Source of the DNA: JBMNGH01 sp050949725
GTDB taxonomy: Bacteria > Bacillota > Thermosediminibacteria > Thermosediminibacterales > Tepidanaerobacteraceae
NCBI GenBank assembly: GCA_050949725.1
Contig: JBMNGH010000012.1
Coordinates: 1 to 64,000 of the forward strand
Direction of reading: 5' to 3'
Length of the DNA stretch: 64,000 nt
Shown here piece after piece: positions 10,316 through 19,100 of the stretch (within the stretch, counting starts at the first letter, position 1; every line of letters begins with the position of its first letter). The notes under the pieces are model-generated. The model was given only the letters and a program-made list of their open reading frames with translations. It searched no databases and was not told the origin of the DNA. The position numbers and the translations under genes are program-made.

Positions 10316-11482
10316 ATGTTATTTGATAAGCAGTATGATGTCTTTACTCCTAAACGTATCGTGACAGGACTGGGCTGTCTAAAAACGGTTGGTGAAGTTG
10401 CTCGACCATTTGGCAAAAGAGCACTTTTAGTCACAGACAGTGTCATGGAAAAAACCGGTGTCCAGGATCAAGTCACAAGATATTTAAAAGATTCAGGAAT
10501 TGAATTGGCAATTTATAACAAAGTAAATGAAGAACCACATACAGGCCATGTAGAGGAAGGAGCAAAAATCTTCAGGGAAAATAATTGCGAATTTATAATT
10601 TCATTAGGAGGCGGCAGCCCAATCGACACTGGGAAAGCTGTAGGAGCTGTTGTTACACATGATGTTCCAATTAGAACCTTTATGGGCATCCAAAGGATAC
10701 CTGGTCCGAATGTTCCCCTTATTGCCATACCGACTACTGCTGGAACCGGAAGTGAGGTAACAAGGACTACAATAATTACAGATAAGACTGATGATGTGAA
10801 AATGTTGATTATAAGCGATTACATAATGCCGAGTGTGTCTATATGTGATGCTCAGTTGACGTTTACTGCGCCGAAGAGGCTTACTGCTGCTACGGGTCTC
10901 GATGCACTTACACACGCAATAGAGGCTTATATTTCTCAAAAAGCTCAGCCATATACCGATATAATAGCACTGGAGGCAATAAGACTTATAAGCAAGTATT
11001 TGCGGCAAGCGTGGAGCAATGGGAGGGATGTCGAAGCCAGATACCATATGATGTTTGCGGCTACAATGGCAGGTTTGGCTTTTAGCAATTCCTCCGTATG
11101 TTTAGTGCATGGCATGTCAAGGCCTATTGGAGCTGTATTTCATGTGCCGCACGGACTGTCTAATGCAGTGCTTCTGCCGTCGGTAATGCGTTTTACACTC
11201 CCGGGCAATATTGAAAAATTTGCACGAATAGCTGAGGCTATGGGAGAATCAGTAATAGGTCTCTCAACCTTGGAGGCTGCGGAAAAATCTGTCATGGCAG
11301 TCGAAAAATTATGCAAAGATTTAAATATGCTCGGGCTGCGTAATGCGGGTGTCAAACAAGAAGATCTTAAACGTTTTGCTCCTAAAATGGCCAAGGATGC
11401 AATAGCAAGTGGAAGTCCTGCAAATAATCCAAGAGTACCTACTGAAGAAGAGATCATACAGTTATATTTAGAAGCATATTAG
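10316..11482 (+). CDS. Iron-containing alcohol dehydrogenase (group III)
   Basis: This NAD(P)-dependent, Fe2+-type dehydrogenase interconverts an alcohol and an aldehyde or ketone. GGGSPIDTGKAVG forms the nucleotide-binding turn (about residue 98). Candidate metal ligands are Asp and His in GLDALTHAIEAY and the two His in CLVHGMSRPIG and FHVPHGLSN. Its 388 residues are the standard length. ATG follows TTGGAGGTG 31 bp after the membrane SpeE-like gene. Together with the acylating aldehyde dehydrogenase at 3046 it could form a two-step alcohol-to-acyl-CoA route. Its substrate is unknown; relatives act on ethanol, lactaldehyde, propanediol or sulfoacetaldehyde. Confidence 0.88.
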   Translation: MLFDKQYDVFTPKRIVTGLGCLKTVGEVARPFGKRALLVTDSVMEKTGVQDQVTRYLKDSGIELAIYNKVNEEPHTGHVEEGAKIFRENNCEFIISLGGGSPIDTGKAVGAVVTHDVPIRTFMGIQRIPGPNVPLIAIPTTAGTGSEVTRTTIITDKTDDVKMLIISDYIMPSVSICDAQLTFTAPKRLTAATGLDALTHAIEAYISQKAQPYTDIIALEAIRLISKYLRQAWSNGRDVEARYHMMFAATMAGLAFSNSSVCLVHGMSRPIGAVFHVPHGLSNAVLLPSVMRFTLPGNIEKFARIAEAMGESVIGLSTLEAAEKSVMAVEKLCKDLNMLGLRNAGVKQEDLKRFAPKMAKDAIASGSPANNPRVPTEEEIIQLYLEAY

Positions 11483-11568
11483 TATTTTTTTACTACGTAT
11501 AAAATATATTAACTGCTTGAAGTTTGAAGTTAAGTTACTGTCATAAACTTTACACCGCCATCTAGGTT

Positions 11569-11648
11569 CCAGCTTCCTTGCGCCGATCAAGAGAAAAGGC
11601 TTACCCCTGAGCTAAGTAGTTCCTTGAGAAGGCGCAAGGCCCCGCTGG
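11569..11648 (+). ncRNA. Candidate structured RNA upstream of the decarboxylase operon
   Basis: Four helices nest inside one another. CCAGC (11569-11573) pairs with GCTGG (11644-11648). CCTTGCGCC (11576-11584) pairs with GGCGCAAGG (11631-11639). TCAAG (11587-11591) pairs with CTTGA (11623-11627). An apical CTTA/TAAG closes the top. GA and GAA on either side of the inner stem resemble a tandem-GA internal loop. A second long-range pair, AAGGGTTTT/AAAACCCTT, follows between about 11700 and 11770. The gap 11483-11921 contains no recognisable gene apart from a possible 8-codon ORF (MSDMFQGL) near 11714. I could not match it to a riboswitch family. Confidence 0.45.
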
Positions 11649-11921
11649 TAAAAATTCACTACTTTAGGCACTTTACAATGAAAAAAATTAAACTATAGGA
11701 AGGGTTTTTATTAATGTCTGATATGTTTCAAGGCTTGTGAAAAAAGGCACTAAGACAAAACCCTTTAACAGCAATTGGGAACAAATATTTTGAGTATATG
11801 TAAAGTCCTTTTAGAAACCCAATTGAAAGAAATTTAAGTGTAATATGAATACGAGATCAGAAATAATACTATTAAATTTAAATTTCAACGGTCAAGAATC
11901 TACAATCAAGGGAGGCATAAA

Positions 11922-13475
11922 ATGAAAGACTTTGATTCCATGCTAGACTTACTTAATCAAAATCGTGAAATCATCTTGCAGGGTGGAGGAGAGGAGCGAA
12001 TAAAAAAGCAACACGACAGCGGAAAATACACCGCTAGGGAGCGAATACACAAGCTGCTGGACGAAGGGAGCTTTGTGGAGATCGACGCATTCGTAGAACA
12101 CCGCTGCATAGAATTTGACATGGCCCAAACAAAAGCCCCTGGAGAAGGAGTAGTGACAGGCTATGGCACAATAAACGGCAGATTAGTATACATATTTGCC
12201 CAAGACTTTACCGTAATAGGCGGTTCATTAGGAGAAATGCACGCCCAAAAGATATGCAAAGTAATGGACATGGCACTGAAGATGGGAGCCCCCTTAATAG
12301 GCCTAAACGACTCAGGAGGAGCCCGAATACAAGAAGGAGTAGATGCCCTAAAAGGTTATGGAGAGATCTTCTATCGCAACACAATATCATCAGGAGTAAT
12401 ACCCCAAATATCAGTAATCTTAGGTCCAAGTGCGGGAGGAGCAGTATACTCACCTGCAATAACAGACTTTGTATTCATGGTATCAGGTATAAGCAAAATG
12501 TTCATAACCGGCCCCCAAGTAATAAAAGCAGTAACAGGCGAAGAAGTCACCCCTGAAGAATTAGGCGGGGCGGCCACGCACAACACCAAAAGCGGAGTAG
12601 CACAATTCATGAGCCAAACAGAAGAAGAATGCTTTGATCAAATAAGGGCACTGCTATCATACATACCATCAAACAACCTGGAAGATGCGCCCTACCAAGA
12701 AACAAACGACGATCCGACGAGACTAATCCCCGAACTAAACACCATAGTGCCCGACGATCCTAACAAACCGTATGAAATGAAACAAGTAATCAAACACCTT
12801 GTAGACCAAAACCAAATATTAGAAGTACATCCACTCTATGCGCAAAACATGATAACATGCTTTGCGCGTTTAAACGGCCATAGTGTAGGAATATTGGCAA
12901 ACCAGCCCAGACACCTGGCCGGTTGCCTAGACATAAACGCATCAGACAAAGCAGCAAGATTCATAAGATTTTGCGATGCATTCAACATACCGCTCATAAC
13001 ATTCTCAGACACCCCCGGCTACCTACCGGGAGTAGCACAAGAACACGGAGGAATAATCCGCCATGGAGCAAAACTACTCTACGCTTACTCCGAGGCCACC
13101 GTTCCCAAACTAACCGTAATAACCCGGAAGGCATACGGCGGAGCGTACATAGCCATGTGCTCGAGGCACCTGGGAGCAGACCAAGTCTTTGCATGGCCGA
13201 CAGCCGAAATAGCCGTAATGGGTCCAGAGGGAGCAGCCAACATAATATTCAGGAAAGAAATCCAAACATCACAAAACCCTGTAGAGACCCGAAACGAAAA
13301 AATAACCGAATACAGACATAAATTTGCCAATCCCTATCAGGCAGCAAAAAGAGGCTATGTTGACGATGTAATCGAACCATCGACAACCAGAGTAAAATTA
13401 ATCTCAGCCCTAGAAATGCTCATGAGCAAGAGAGAGACCAGGCCAGCCAAAAAGCACGGCAACATTCCTGTATAG
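11922..13475 (+). CDS. mmdA: Carboxyltransferase (alpha) subunit of a Na+-pumping acyl-CoA decarboxylase
   Basis: This moves the carboxyl group from methylmalonyl-CoA or a similar acyl-CoA to biotin. It is a 517-residue crotonase-fold carboxyltransferase with an N half carrying YTARERIHKLLDEGSF and GGARIQEGVDAL and a C half carrying DTPGYLPGVAQEHGG and KAYGGAYIAM. ATG follows AAGGGAGG. The next genes encode delta, biotin carrier and beta subunits, which makes this a membrane Na+ pump rather than an ATP-dependent carboxylase, since no biotin carboxylase gene is present. Methylmalonyl-CoA is the family default. Malonyl- or glutaconyl-CoA cannot be excluded. Codon choice (many AAC, GAC, TAC, ATA, CCA) differs from the T-rich neighbours. 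Confidence 0.88.
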   Translation: MKDFDSMLDLLNQNREIILQGGGEERIKKQHDSGKYTARERIHKLLDEGSFVEIDAFVEHRCIEFDMAQTKAPGEGVVTGYGTINGRLVYIFAQDFTVIGGSLGEMHAQKICKVMDMALKMGAPLIGLNDSGGARIQEGVDALKGYGEIFYRNTISSGVIPQISVILGPSAGGAVYSPAITDFVFMVSGISKMFITGPQVIKAVTGEEVTPEELGGAATHNTKSGVAQFMSQTEEECFDQIRALLSYIPSNNLEDAPYQETNDDPTRLIPELNTIVPDDPNKPYEMKQVIKHLVDQNQILEVHPLYAQNMITCFARLNGHSVGILANQPRHLAGCLDINASDKAARFIRFCDAFNIPLITFSDTPGYLPGVAQEHGGIIRHGAKLLYAYSEATVPKLTVITRKAYGGAYIAMCSRHLGADQVFAWPTAEIAVMGPEGAANIIFRKEIQTSQNPVETRNEKITEYRHKFANPYQAAKRGYVDDVIEPSTTRVKLISALEMLMSKRETRPAKKHGNIPV

Positions 13476-13492
13476 AAGGGGGAAAAAATACA

Positions 13493-13858
13493 ATGAATGG
13501 TGTACTTTCTGAAGCACTAAGGACTACAGCACTTGGTATGGGGATTGTTCTCGTTACATTATACGTCTTATCACTTATTCTGGACATCATGAAACTAATT
13601 TTTAATCCTCAACAAAAAGCTAAAAAAAAACAAGAGCCCATACAACAAGCTGAAAAGGTTACCACAAAAGATACTATAACACAAAAGGCTGTTCAAGCCG
13701 ATGATATAGAACTTGTAGCTGTGATTACCGCAGCGTTGAGCCAATATCTTGACAAACCAAATTCCGAAGTAAAGATAGGAGCAATCCGACAACTGCACAA
13801 AAAGACCCCAGCTTGGGGTATGGCAGCCCGTCTTGAAAAGACAAGATTGAGCTCATAA
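13493..13858 (+). CDS. mmdD: Decarboxylase delta subunit (OadG/MmdD-like), with epsilon-like tail
   Basis: This small single-pass membrane protein anchors the carboxyltransferase to the Na+-translocating beta subunit. Residues about 10-35 form one transmembrane helix (LGMGIVLVTLYVLSLILDIM). A Lys/Gln-rich linker follows. The C-terminal section, AVITAALSQYLDKP and a TPAWGMAARLE motif, matches the MmdE/epsilon-type tail. It has 121 residues. ATG follows AAGGGGGAAAA, 17 bp after mmdA. It is assigned by position plus this architecture. Confidence 0.8.
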   Translation: MNGVLSEALRTTALGMGIVLVTLYVLSLILDIMKLIFNPQQKAKKKQEPIQQAEKVTTKDTITQKAVQADDIELVAVITAALSQYLDKPNSEVKIGAIRQLHKKTPAWGMAARLEKTRLSS

Positions 13859-13910
13859 GATATTTGGCTGATGAAAAAATAATCGATAAACCATGAAAGG
13901 AGAATAAACC

Positions 13911-14324
13911 ATGAAAAAATATAAAATCACCGTAAACGGTCAAAGTTATGAAGTAGAAGTAGAAGAAATCGGAGGAGAAACGCAACCCACCGCCCCCATA
14001 CAACAAAAATCAGCAGTAGAAGCAAAACCAGAAGAAAAACAACAGCCGGCATCAGCAGCCCCGGCGCCCAAACCAGCCGCAGCATCTCCAAAACCAGCAA
14101 CAGACACTGTCGGCAAGACCACCATAGAAGCCCCCATGCCAGGGACCATACTGTCAATAAAAGCAAAGTCCGGTGCCCAAGTATCAAAAGGAGATGTAAT
14201 CATGATACTTGAAGCCATGAAAATGGAAAACGAAATATTTGCACCAGAAAGTGGAACAGTTACCATAGAAGTAACAGAAGGTACATCCGTAAACACCGGG
14301 GATTTATTAGCAGTTATAGAATAA
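13911..14324 (+). CDS. mmdC: Biotin carboxyl carrier (gamma) subunit
   Basis: This carries the carboxyl group on biotin between the alpha and beta subunits. The N-terminal strand (KYKITVNGQSYEVEVEE) leads into an Ala/Pro/Lys-rich flexible linker (about residues 25-65) typical of these carriers. The C-terminal biotinyl domain ends with the biotinylation motif EAMKMENE, in which the Lys between the two Met residues is modified. It has 137 residues. AGGAG lies just before ATG. The gene lies between the delta and beta subunits in one operon. A biotin transporter gene (bioY, 31529) elsewhere in the window fits the cofactor demand. Confidence 0.92.
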   Translation: MKKYKITVNGQSYEVEVEEIGGETQPTAPIQQKSAVEAKPEEKQQPASAAPAPKPAAASPKPATDTVGKTTIEAPMPGTILSIKAKSGAQVSKGDVIMILEAMKMENEIFAPESGTVTIEVTEGTSVNTGDLLAVIE

Positions 14325-14345
14325 AATAAACGGGAGTGGAAGACC

Positions 14346-15461
14346 GTGCTTGAACAAATCGTCAATTTCATAAAAAGTACTGGATACTTAAACATAACAA
14401 TAGGCCAGGCATTAATGATATTGGTAGCTTTTGTCCTGCTTTACCTAGCAATAAAAAAGGAATATGAGCCGCTGCTACTTGTTCCAATAAGCTTTGGCAT
14501 ACTCCTTGCCAACATACCACTTGCAGATCTAATGGAAGAAGGTGGCTTTTTATACTGGATATACCAGGGCGTAAAACTTGACATATACCCGCCTTTAATC
14601 TTCTTAGGCGTAGGAGTCATGACAGACTTCGGGCCGCTTATTGCAAACCCAAAAAGCTTGCTCTTAGGAGCCGCTGCACAATTTGGAATATTTACGTCAT
14701 TTTTAGGTGCTTCCCTATTAGGATTTAACTTCAAAGAAGCTGCGTCAATAGGGATAATAGGTGGAGCAGACGGCCCGACAGCCATATTTCTCACGAGTAA
14801 ACTAGCACCACACCTTTTGGGAGCTGTAGCAATATCTGCATATTCATACATGGCGCTTGTGCCGATAATCCAGCCGCCTATAATGCGTCTGTTTACAACG
14901 AAAAAAGAACGCCAGGTTACAATGGAACAGCTCCGGCCCGTCTCAAAGACAGAAAAGATAATATTCCCGATAATAGTGACAGTCCTTGCAAGTTTCTTAG
15001 TACCAGATGCAACTGCATTAATCGGATGTCTCATGCTCGGTAACTTGTTTAGAGAATGCGGGGTAACAGAAAGACTGTCAAAAACCGCTCAAAACGAACT
15101 TATAAACATAATCACAATATTTTTGGGCTTAACGGTAGGAGCGACAGCAAATGCAGAAAACTTTCTAAGGTTTGAAACCATAAAAATAATAATACTAGGT
15201 CTTGCAGCATTTGCGGTAGGCACAGCAGCCGGTGTATTGTTGGGAAAACTGATGTATTACCTCTCCGGAGGCAAAGTAAATCCACTAGTGGGCTCAGCGG
15301 GTGTATCTGCAGTTCCCATGGCTGCAAGAGTATCACAGGTAGTTGCACAAAAAGAAAAGCCTGGAAACTTTATACTGATGCATGCAATGGGTCCAAACGT
15401 CGCCGGCGTTATTGGATCAGCTATCGTTGCTGGGGTACTGCTCTCGCTTTACGGCGGATAA
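14346..15461 (+). CDS. mmdB: Decarboxylase beta subunit, Na+-translocating (OadB/MmdB family)
   Basis: This integral membrane subunit decarboxylates carboxybiotin and exports Na+. The 371-residue protein has about nine to eleven hydrophobic segments. It contains the hallmark GGADGPTAIFLTSKL, whose Asp is the family's key Na+/H+ residue, and the C-terminal GSAGVSAVPMAARV and HAMGPNVAGVIGSA. The GTG start at 14346 follows GGGAGTGG 21 bp after the biotin carrier. It closes the operon, which ends at the strong terminator at 15645. Confidence 0.92.
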   Translation: MLEQIVNFIKSTGYLNITIGQALMILVAFVLLYLAIKKEYEPLLLVPISFGILLANIPLADLMEEGGFLYWIYQGVKLDIYPPLIFLGVGVMTDFGPLIANPKSLLLGAAAQFGIFTSFLGASLLGFNFKEAASIGIIGGADGPTAIFLTSKLAPHLLGAVAISAYSYMALVPIIQPPIMRLFTTKKERQVTMEQLRPVSKTEKIIFPIIVTVLASFLVPDATALIGCLMLGNLFRECGVTERLSKTAQNELINIITIFLGLTVGATANAENFLRFETIKIIILGLAAFAVGTAAGVLLGKLMYYLSGGKVNPLVGSAGVSAVPMAARVSQVVAQKEKPGNFILMHAMGPNVAGVIGSAIVAGVLLSLYGG

Positions 15462-15644
15462 ATATTAACGTCTAAAGCTTAATTAAGCACTTTTTGGGTA
15501 TTACTATTGTGACTTTATAACACTATGATAATCCTAAGGGTAAAGCAGTAACGGGATTTTTTTAAAAATGGTATCTTCCTTATATGATTGGTTATGCTAA
15601 ATGAGCAAATATAATTTATTTTTTGTTTTAATTTTATTATCATT

Positions 15645-15700
15645 GAAGGCTTAGTCGAAAAAATTTTAAAGAATTTTTCCGGCTGAGCCTTCGGTTTTTT
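15645..15700 (+). terminator. Strong intrinsic terminator after the decarboxylase operon
   Basis: The left arm starting GAAGGCTTAGTC (15645) pairs with a right arm ending GGCTGAGCCTTC (to 15692), with A/T-rich inner pairing, and is followed by TTTTTT at 15695-15700. The rest of the 15462-16005 gap is A+T-rich and shows no gene; it should contain the promoter of the downstream activator. Confidence 0.8.
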
Positions 15701-16005
15701 ATAGAGCGGGTCTTTTGCACTAAAGACTATATTAGGGAGGTAATGAAAAGTGTAATTTAATAACAACTGTTATTTCCATATTACAATAAACTCAAAGTAT
15801 GAATTATAAGGCGCCATTCTATTTAATGAATTCTACTCAACCACAATTTGTTAAGACAGAAGGGTTTTTATAAAATAAATAGAATAATTTATAAAATAGA
15901 CAATTTCTCAAGATTATAATGAAAAGAGAATATTGTTTTAATAAGCAGTTGTCAAGAGTTGTATCTTTAAAATTCAAATAATAACCTAATGGAGGTGACT
16001 TCTCT

Positions 16006-17475
16006 TTGACTTTCGTTGATGATATGTTTGACAATTATAAAGATGAAAGTGATTTGAATTTAAATTGTGAAGTTAACAATCGTTCTGATGATTATCAATA
16101 TATTTTGGAGACAATTTTTAATAATCCCTATGAAGGGATTTTGGTAGTGGATAAAAGCGGCTACATTGTAATGATGAATAGAGCTTATGGCGACTTTTTA
16201 GGGATTGATCCACATGTTGTGAAAGACAAACACGTTACTAAAGTAATAGAAAACACTCGACTGCATATAGTTGTGAAAACTGGAAAACCAGAGGTTTTTC
16301 AACTTCAAAGCATTAATGATCGAAATATAGTATGTAACCGAATTCCCATTTTGAGGAACGGTAAAATATTAGGGGCTTATTGTCATATTCTATTTCAGGA
16401 TACTTCAGATTTAAAGGCTCTAGCCAAGAGAATTGCTTATTTACAATCTGAATTGGAATATTTCAAAAATGAACTTAAGCATGATCAGGGAACTAGATAT
16501 AATATAGATTGTATTATTGGGAACAGCCCCAAAATAAGGCAGCTTAAGGATACAATATTAAAGGTTGCCAGTACTCAATCTACTGTTTTGATTAGAGGTG
16601 AAAGCGGAACAGGCAAGGAGTTAGTGGCACATTCCATTCACGATTCGAGCCCTCGGTCTTCGCGCCCTTTTATAAAGGTAAGTTGTGCGGCTTTACCTGA
16701 GAGTCTATTTGAATCTGAACTTTTTGGGTATGTTGACGGTGCTTTTACTGGGGCTCAAAAAGGTGGTAAGGCAGGCAAGTTTGAATTAGCGAATGGGGGT
16801 ACTATTTTTTTGGATGAAATAGGGGATATGCCACTTAATATGCAGGTAAAAATACTTAGAGCATTACAAGAAAGAGAAGTTGAACGTTTAGGTTCTACGA
16901 AGCTAAAAAATATAGATGTTAGAGTTTTAGCGGCTACGAATCAAAATTTAGAAGAATTAGTCGAAAAGAAAAGATTTAGAGAAGATCTTTTTTATAGACT
17001 AAATGTCGTTACCATAAACGTTCCTCCACTGAGGGAAAGAAAAGAAGATATTCCTATTCTGGCTGAGTATTTCATATCTAAACTTTCAAGAATATTAGGG
17101 TATAAAAAAAGGAAACTAAATTCTAAGGCTTTAGGAGTATTATTAAATCATTCATGGCCGGGAAATGTAAGAGAACTAGAGAATGTTATAGAGAGAGCAC
17201 TTAACTTTGTTGACGAAAGCGATGAAATAAAAATAACACATCTTTCTCCACATCTTTATTCTTTTCTTTCTAAAACCGAGAACAATATAGATATTTTACC
17301 ACTTAAACAAGCATTGGAAAAAACAGAATATAAGCATATTAAAAATGCACTTATACTGGCTGCCTATAACGGGTATAAAGCAGCTCAACTACTAGGCATA
17401 AGCAAGTCCTCACTATATGAAAAGATTAAAAAATACAATTTGAACCCCAAAAATCGACTATTGAGTTTAGAGTAA
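16006..17475 (+). CDS. Sigma-54-dependent transcriptional activator (PAS-AAA+-Fis)
   Basis: This enhancer-binding protein senses a signal and opens sigma-54 promoters. An N-terminal PAS domain lies at about residues 25-140 (NPYEGILVVDKSGYIVMMN). An AAA+ domain has Walker A GESGTGKE (about 199), the sigma-54 contact loop GAFTGA (about 246), Walker B IFLDEIGDM and arginine-finger region REDLFYRLNV. A C-terminal Fis-type helix-turn-helix (AAQLLGISKSSLYEKIKK) ends it. The TTG start at 16006 follows GGAGGTGAC. It lies downstream of the decarboxylase operon and is the only such regulator in the window. It is therefore the best candidate to act at the sigma-54 promoter at 2692. A PAS sensor with no two-component receiver suggests a small-molecule or redox signal. 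Confidence 0.92.
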   Translation: MTFVDDMFDNYKDESDLNLNCEVNNRSDDYQYILETIFNNPYEGILVVDKSGYIVMMNRAYGDFLGIDPHVVKDKHVTKVIENTRLHIVVKTGKPEVFQLQSINDRNIVCNRIPILRNGKILGAYCHILFQDTSDLKALAKRIAYLQSELEYFKNELKHDQGTRYNIDCIIGNSPKIRQLKDTILKVASTQSTVLIRGESGTGKELVAHSIHDSSPRSSRPFIKVSCAALPESLFESELFGYVDGAFTGAQKGGKAGKFELANGGTIFLDEIGDMPLNMQVKILRALQEREVERLGSTKLKNIDVRVLAATNQNLEELVEKKRFREDLFYRLNVVTINVPPLRERKEDIPILAEYFISKLSRILGYKKRKLNSKALGVLLNHSWPGNVRELENVIERALNFVDESDEIKITHLSPHLYSFLSKTENNIDILPLKQALEKTEYKHIKNALILAAYNGYKAAQLLGISKSSLYEKIKKYNLNPKNRLLSLE

Positions 17476-17500
17476 AAATGCTTCCAAGAGATGACCACCG

Positions 17501-17544
17501 GTAATACTTTTTTATAAGAGGATTCTTATGCTGAAAGGTATTAC
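17501..17544. terminator. Hairpin between convergent genes
   Basis: GTAATACTTT (17501-17510) pairs with AAAGGTATTAC (17534-17544, one mismatch), and ATAAGA/TCTTAT pair inside. It lies between the ends of the activator gene (+) and the permease gene (-), and its right arm touches the permease stop codon. It probably acts in both directions. Confidence 0.45.
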
Positions 17545-18695
17545 GTGATTTTATGTAACACAATTGTCCAAATTACCATAAACAATAAAGCGAAGGGGTA
17601 AGTTGCACCATAGCCGGCGGCTACGTCATCTGTTCCTGTAGCATCGATTGCTGCACCTAATCCTGGAGTGCTAGTCATTCCACCACAAATGGCACCTGCT
17701 AACGGTATCCAATTAATCTTCCATAAATACCTTCCGGTTAAAAATCCTATCAGGCTTGCTGAGAGAGCGCTTATTAAAGCTATGAGCAATAAGATGTACC
17801 CATTTTGTTGAAATATATCTATAACCTGACTGCCGCTTTCTATGCCAACTATGGCAAGAAATAATGCCAATCCAAGTTCTCTAAAAGAAGTGAGCACGTT
17901 TTTAGGCATCTTTGTCGGTAAATTTTTAATTACTATGTAACCCAAATAACCAAAGAATAAGGCGGATAATAATATCCCTCCGGTGACACCTAAACTTATT
18001 GTTGTCATACCAGGAATCGTTAAGGGGATTTTACCAATAATTATTCCTATTACAGCAATGATTAATAAGGATATGGGATTAAATTCTTCTTTTGTGCTGA
18101 AATTTCTTGAAACACTTTTTGATTTCATTACTTTTAAGTTGTAAAGCTCTGATTCTCTACTAATATCGATTTTGAACAGCACAGGAAACAAATGCACGAA
18201 AAGAATCACAGTAATTACACCTATCGGGTAAGCTACAGCATGTCCTACGCCTATCATCGGGTTGTTAGAAGTAACTTCGATTGCGGCTGCAAGCCCCGGA
18301 GAGCTCGTAAGTGCACCGGTATAAGTTCCCGCCAACAAATGTGGATCTATGGTCTTGCTGTAAACAACAGTGCAGACATATGTGGCAAAAGCCCCGCTGG
18401 AAGTAATTATTATGCCTAATGCCGCAAATTTTAGGCCATATGATTTTAATACCTGTTCGATATCCTGTGATGCCAAAAGACCGACAGAAGAGACAAATAG
18501 TATTATACTAAAATCAAAAAGTACATGATTTACCTTAATACCGTACATGCCGAATAATAATCCTATGAACAGAGCGCCAGAAGTGCCTAAGCTCATATTT
18601 TTAATTTTGATTTTACCTAACATTAAGCCCAGACAGGTTGCTAAAAAAAGCATGAAGAACTCATTTCCTGCAATACCTAAACAGATACGTTCCAT
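17541..18695 (-). CDS. AspT/YidE/YbjL-type permease, short form without TrkA_C domains
   Basis: This membrane protein belongs to the aspartate-alanine exchanger superfamily. It has two homologous membrane halves, each with the duplicated motif seen as TSSPGLAAAIE and TSTPGLGAAID, and about ten helices. Family members such as AspT and YidE usually carry central TrkA_C domains and are about 560 residues. Here only a short hydrophilic linker (about residues 180-210) joins the halves, in 384 residues. I placed the start at the ATG at 18695 because AAAGGG precedes it; the longer frame to 18803 has an unconvincing N-terminus. It is convergent with the sigma-54 activator and could transport a substrate or product of the left-hand pathway. 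The substrate is unknown. Confidence 0.7.
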   Translation of the reverse strand: MERICLGIAGNEFFMLFLATCLGLMLGKIKIKNMSLGTSGALFIGLLFGMYGIKVNHVLFDFSIILFVSSVGLLASQDIEQVLKSYGLKFAALGIIITSSGAFATYVCTVVYSKTIDPHLLAGTYTGALTSSPGLAAAIEVTSNNPMIGVGHAVAYPIGVITVILFVHLFPVLFKIDISRESELYNLKVMKSKSVSRNFSTKEEFNPISLLIIAVIGIIIGKIPLTIPGMTTISLGVTGGILLSALFFGYLGYIVIKNLPTKMPKNVLTSFRELGLALFLAIVGIESGSQVIDIFQQNGYILLLIALISALSASLIGFLTGRYLWKINWIPLAGAICGGMTSTPGLGAAIDATGTDDVAAGYGATYPFALLFMVIWTIVLHKIT

Positions 18696-18833
18696 ATGTA
18701 TTACCCTTTCGCGCGTTGTGTGCCGATTAAGGCTCTTATAGTATATATAAGTTTTAAGATGGAATAATATATTGAGGAGATATAACTTGTGCGATATTTT
18801 CAAAAATCGTTGTTTTAAAGGAGGTTTAAAGCC

Positions 18834-19100
18834 GTGTCAACTCTAAAATATTTAGAAGATGCTTTACAACAAAAGGAGCAAGCCTTAATAAAGTATATCA
18901 GATTCATGAGGGAGGCTCAAGATACTCAAAATACTGAAATGGCAGCTCTTTTTGCCGATTTGGCAAAGGCTGAAGAAAAGCATATTACAGTCATCAGAGA
19001 TCAAGTTGCAAATCTCTCAGGCAAGGTCGATATGCTCGACAAGTATCAGGCCATCAACCAGTATAGTTCGCAGCATTTAAATGATACTACACAAGAGTAG
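18834..19100 (+). CDS. Small ferritin-like helical protein, function unknown
   Basis: The 88-residue protein is almost entirely helical and charged. Two amphipathic segments, with Glu at EQALIKYIRFMREA and EEKHITVIRDQVANL, look like half of a ferritin/rubrerythrin four-helix bundle, so it may dimerise. GTG at 18834 follows AAAGGAGG. It reads away from the permease gene. It is followed by a hairpin (AGCTTCC/GGAAGCT, 19176-19200) that may end its transcript. Metal binding is not demonstrated: only one EEKH motif of the usual pair is present. Confidence 0.6.
   Translation: MSTLKYLEDALQQKEQALIKYIRFMREAQDTQNTEMAALFADLAKAEEKHITVIRDQVANLSGKVDMLDKYQAINQYSSQHLNDTTQE

Noticed and set aside
11590..11625. 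Reverse strand reads TTAGCTCAGGGGTAAG, like a tRNA D-arm
   Set aside because: No acceptor stem, anticodon stem or T-arm can be drawn around it; the bases are better explained by the apical hairpin of the plus-strand RNA candidate.
15515..15766. 83-residue minus-strand ORF
   Set aside because: It runs over the strong terminator of the decarboxylase operon and is A+T-driven.
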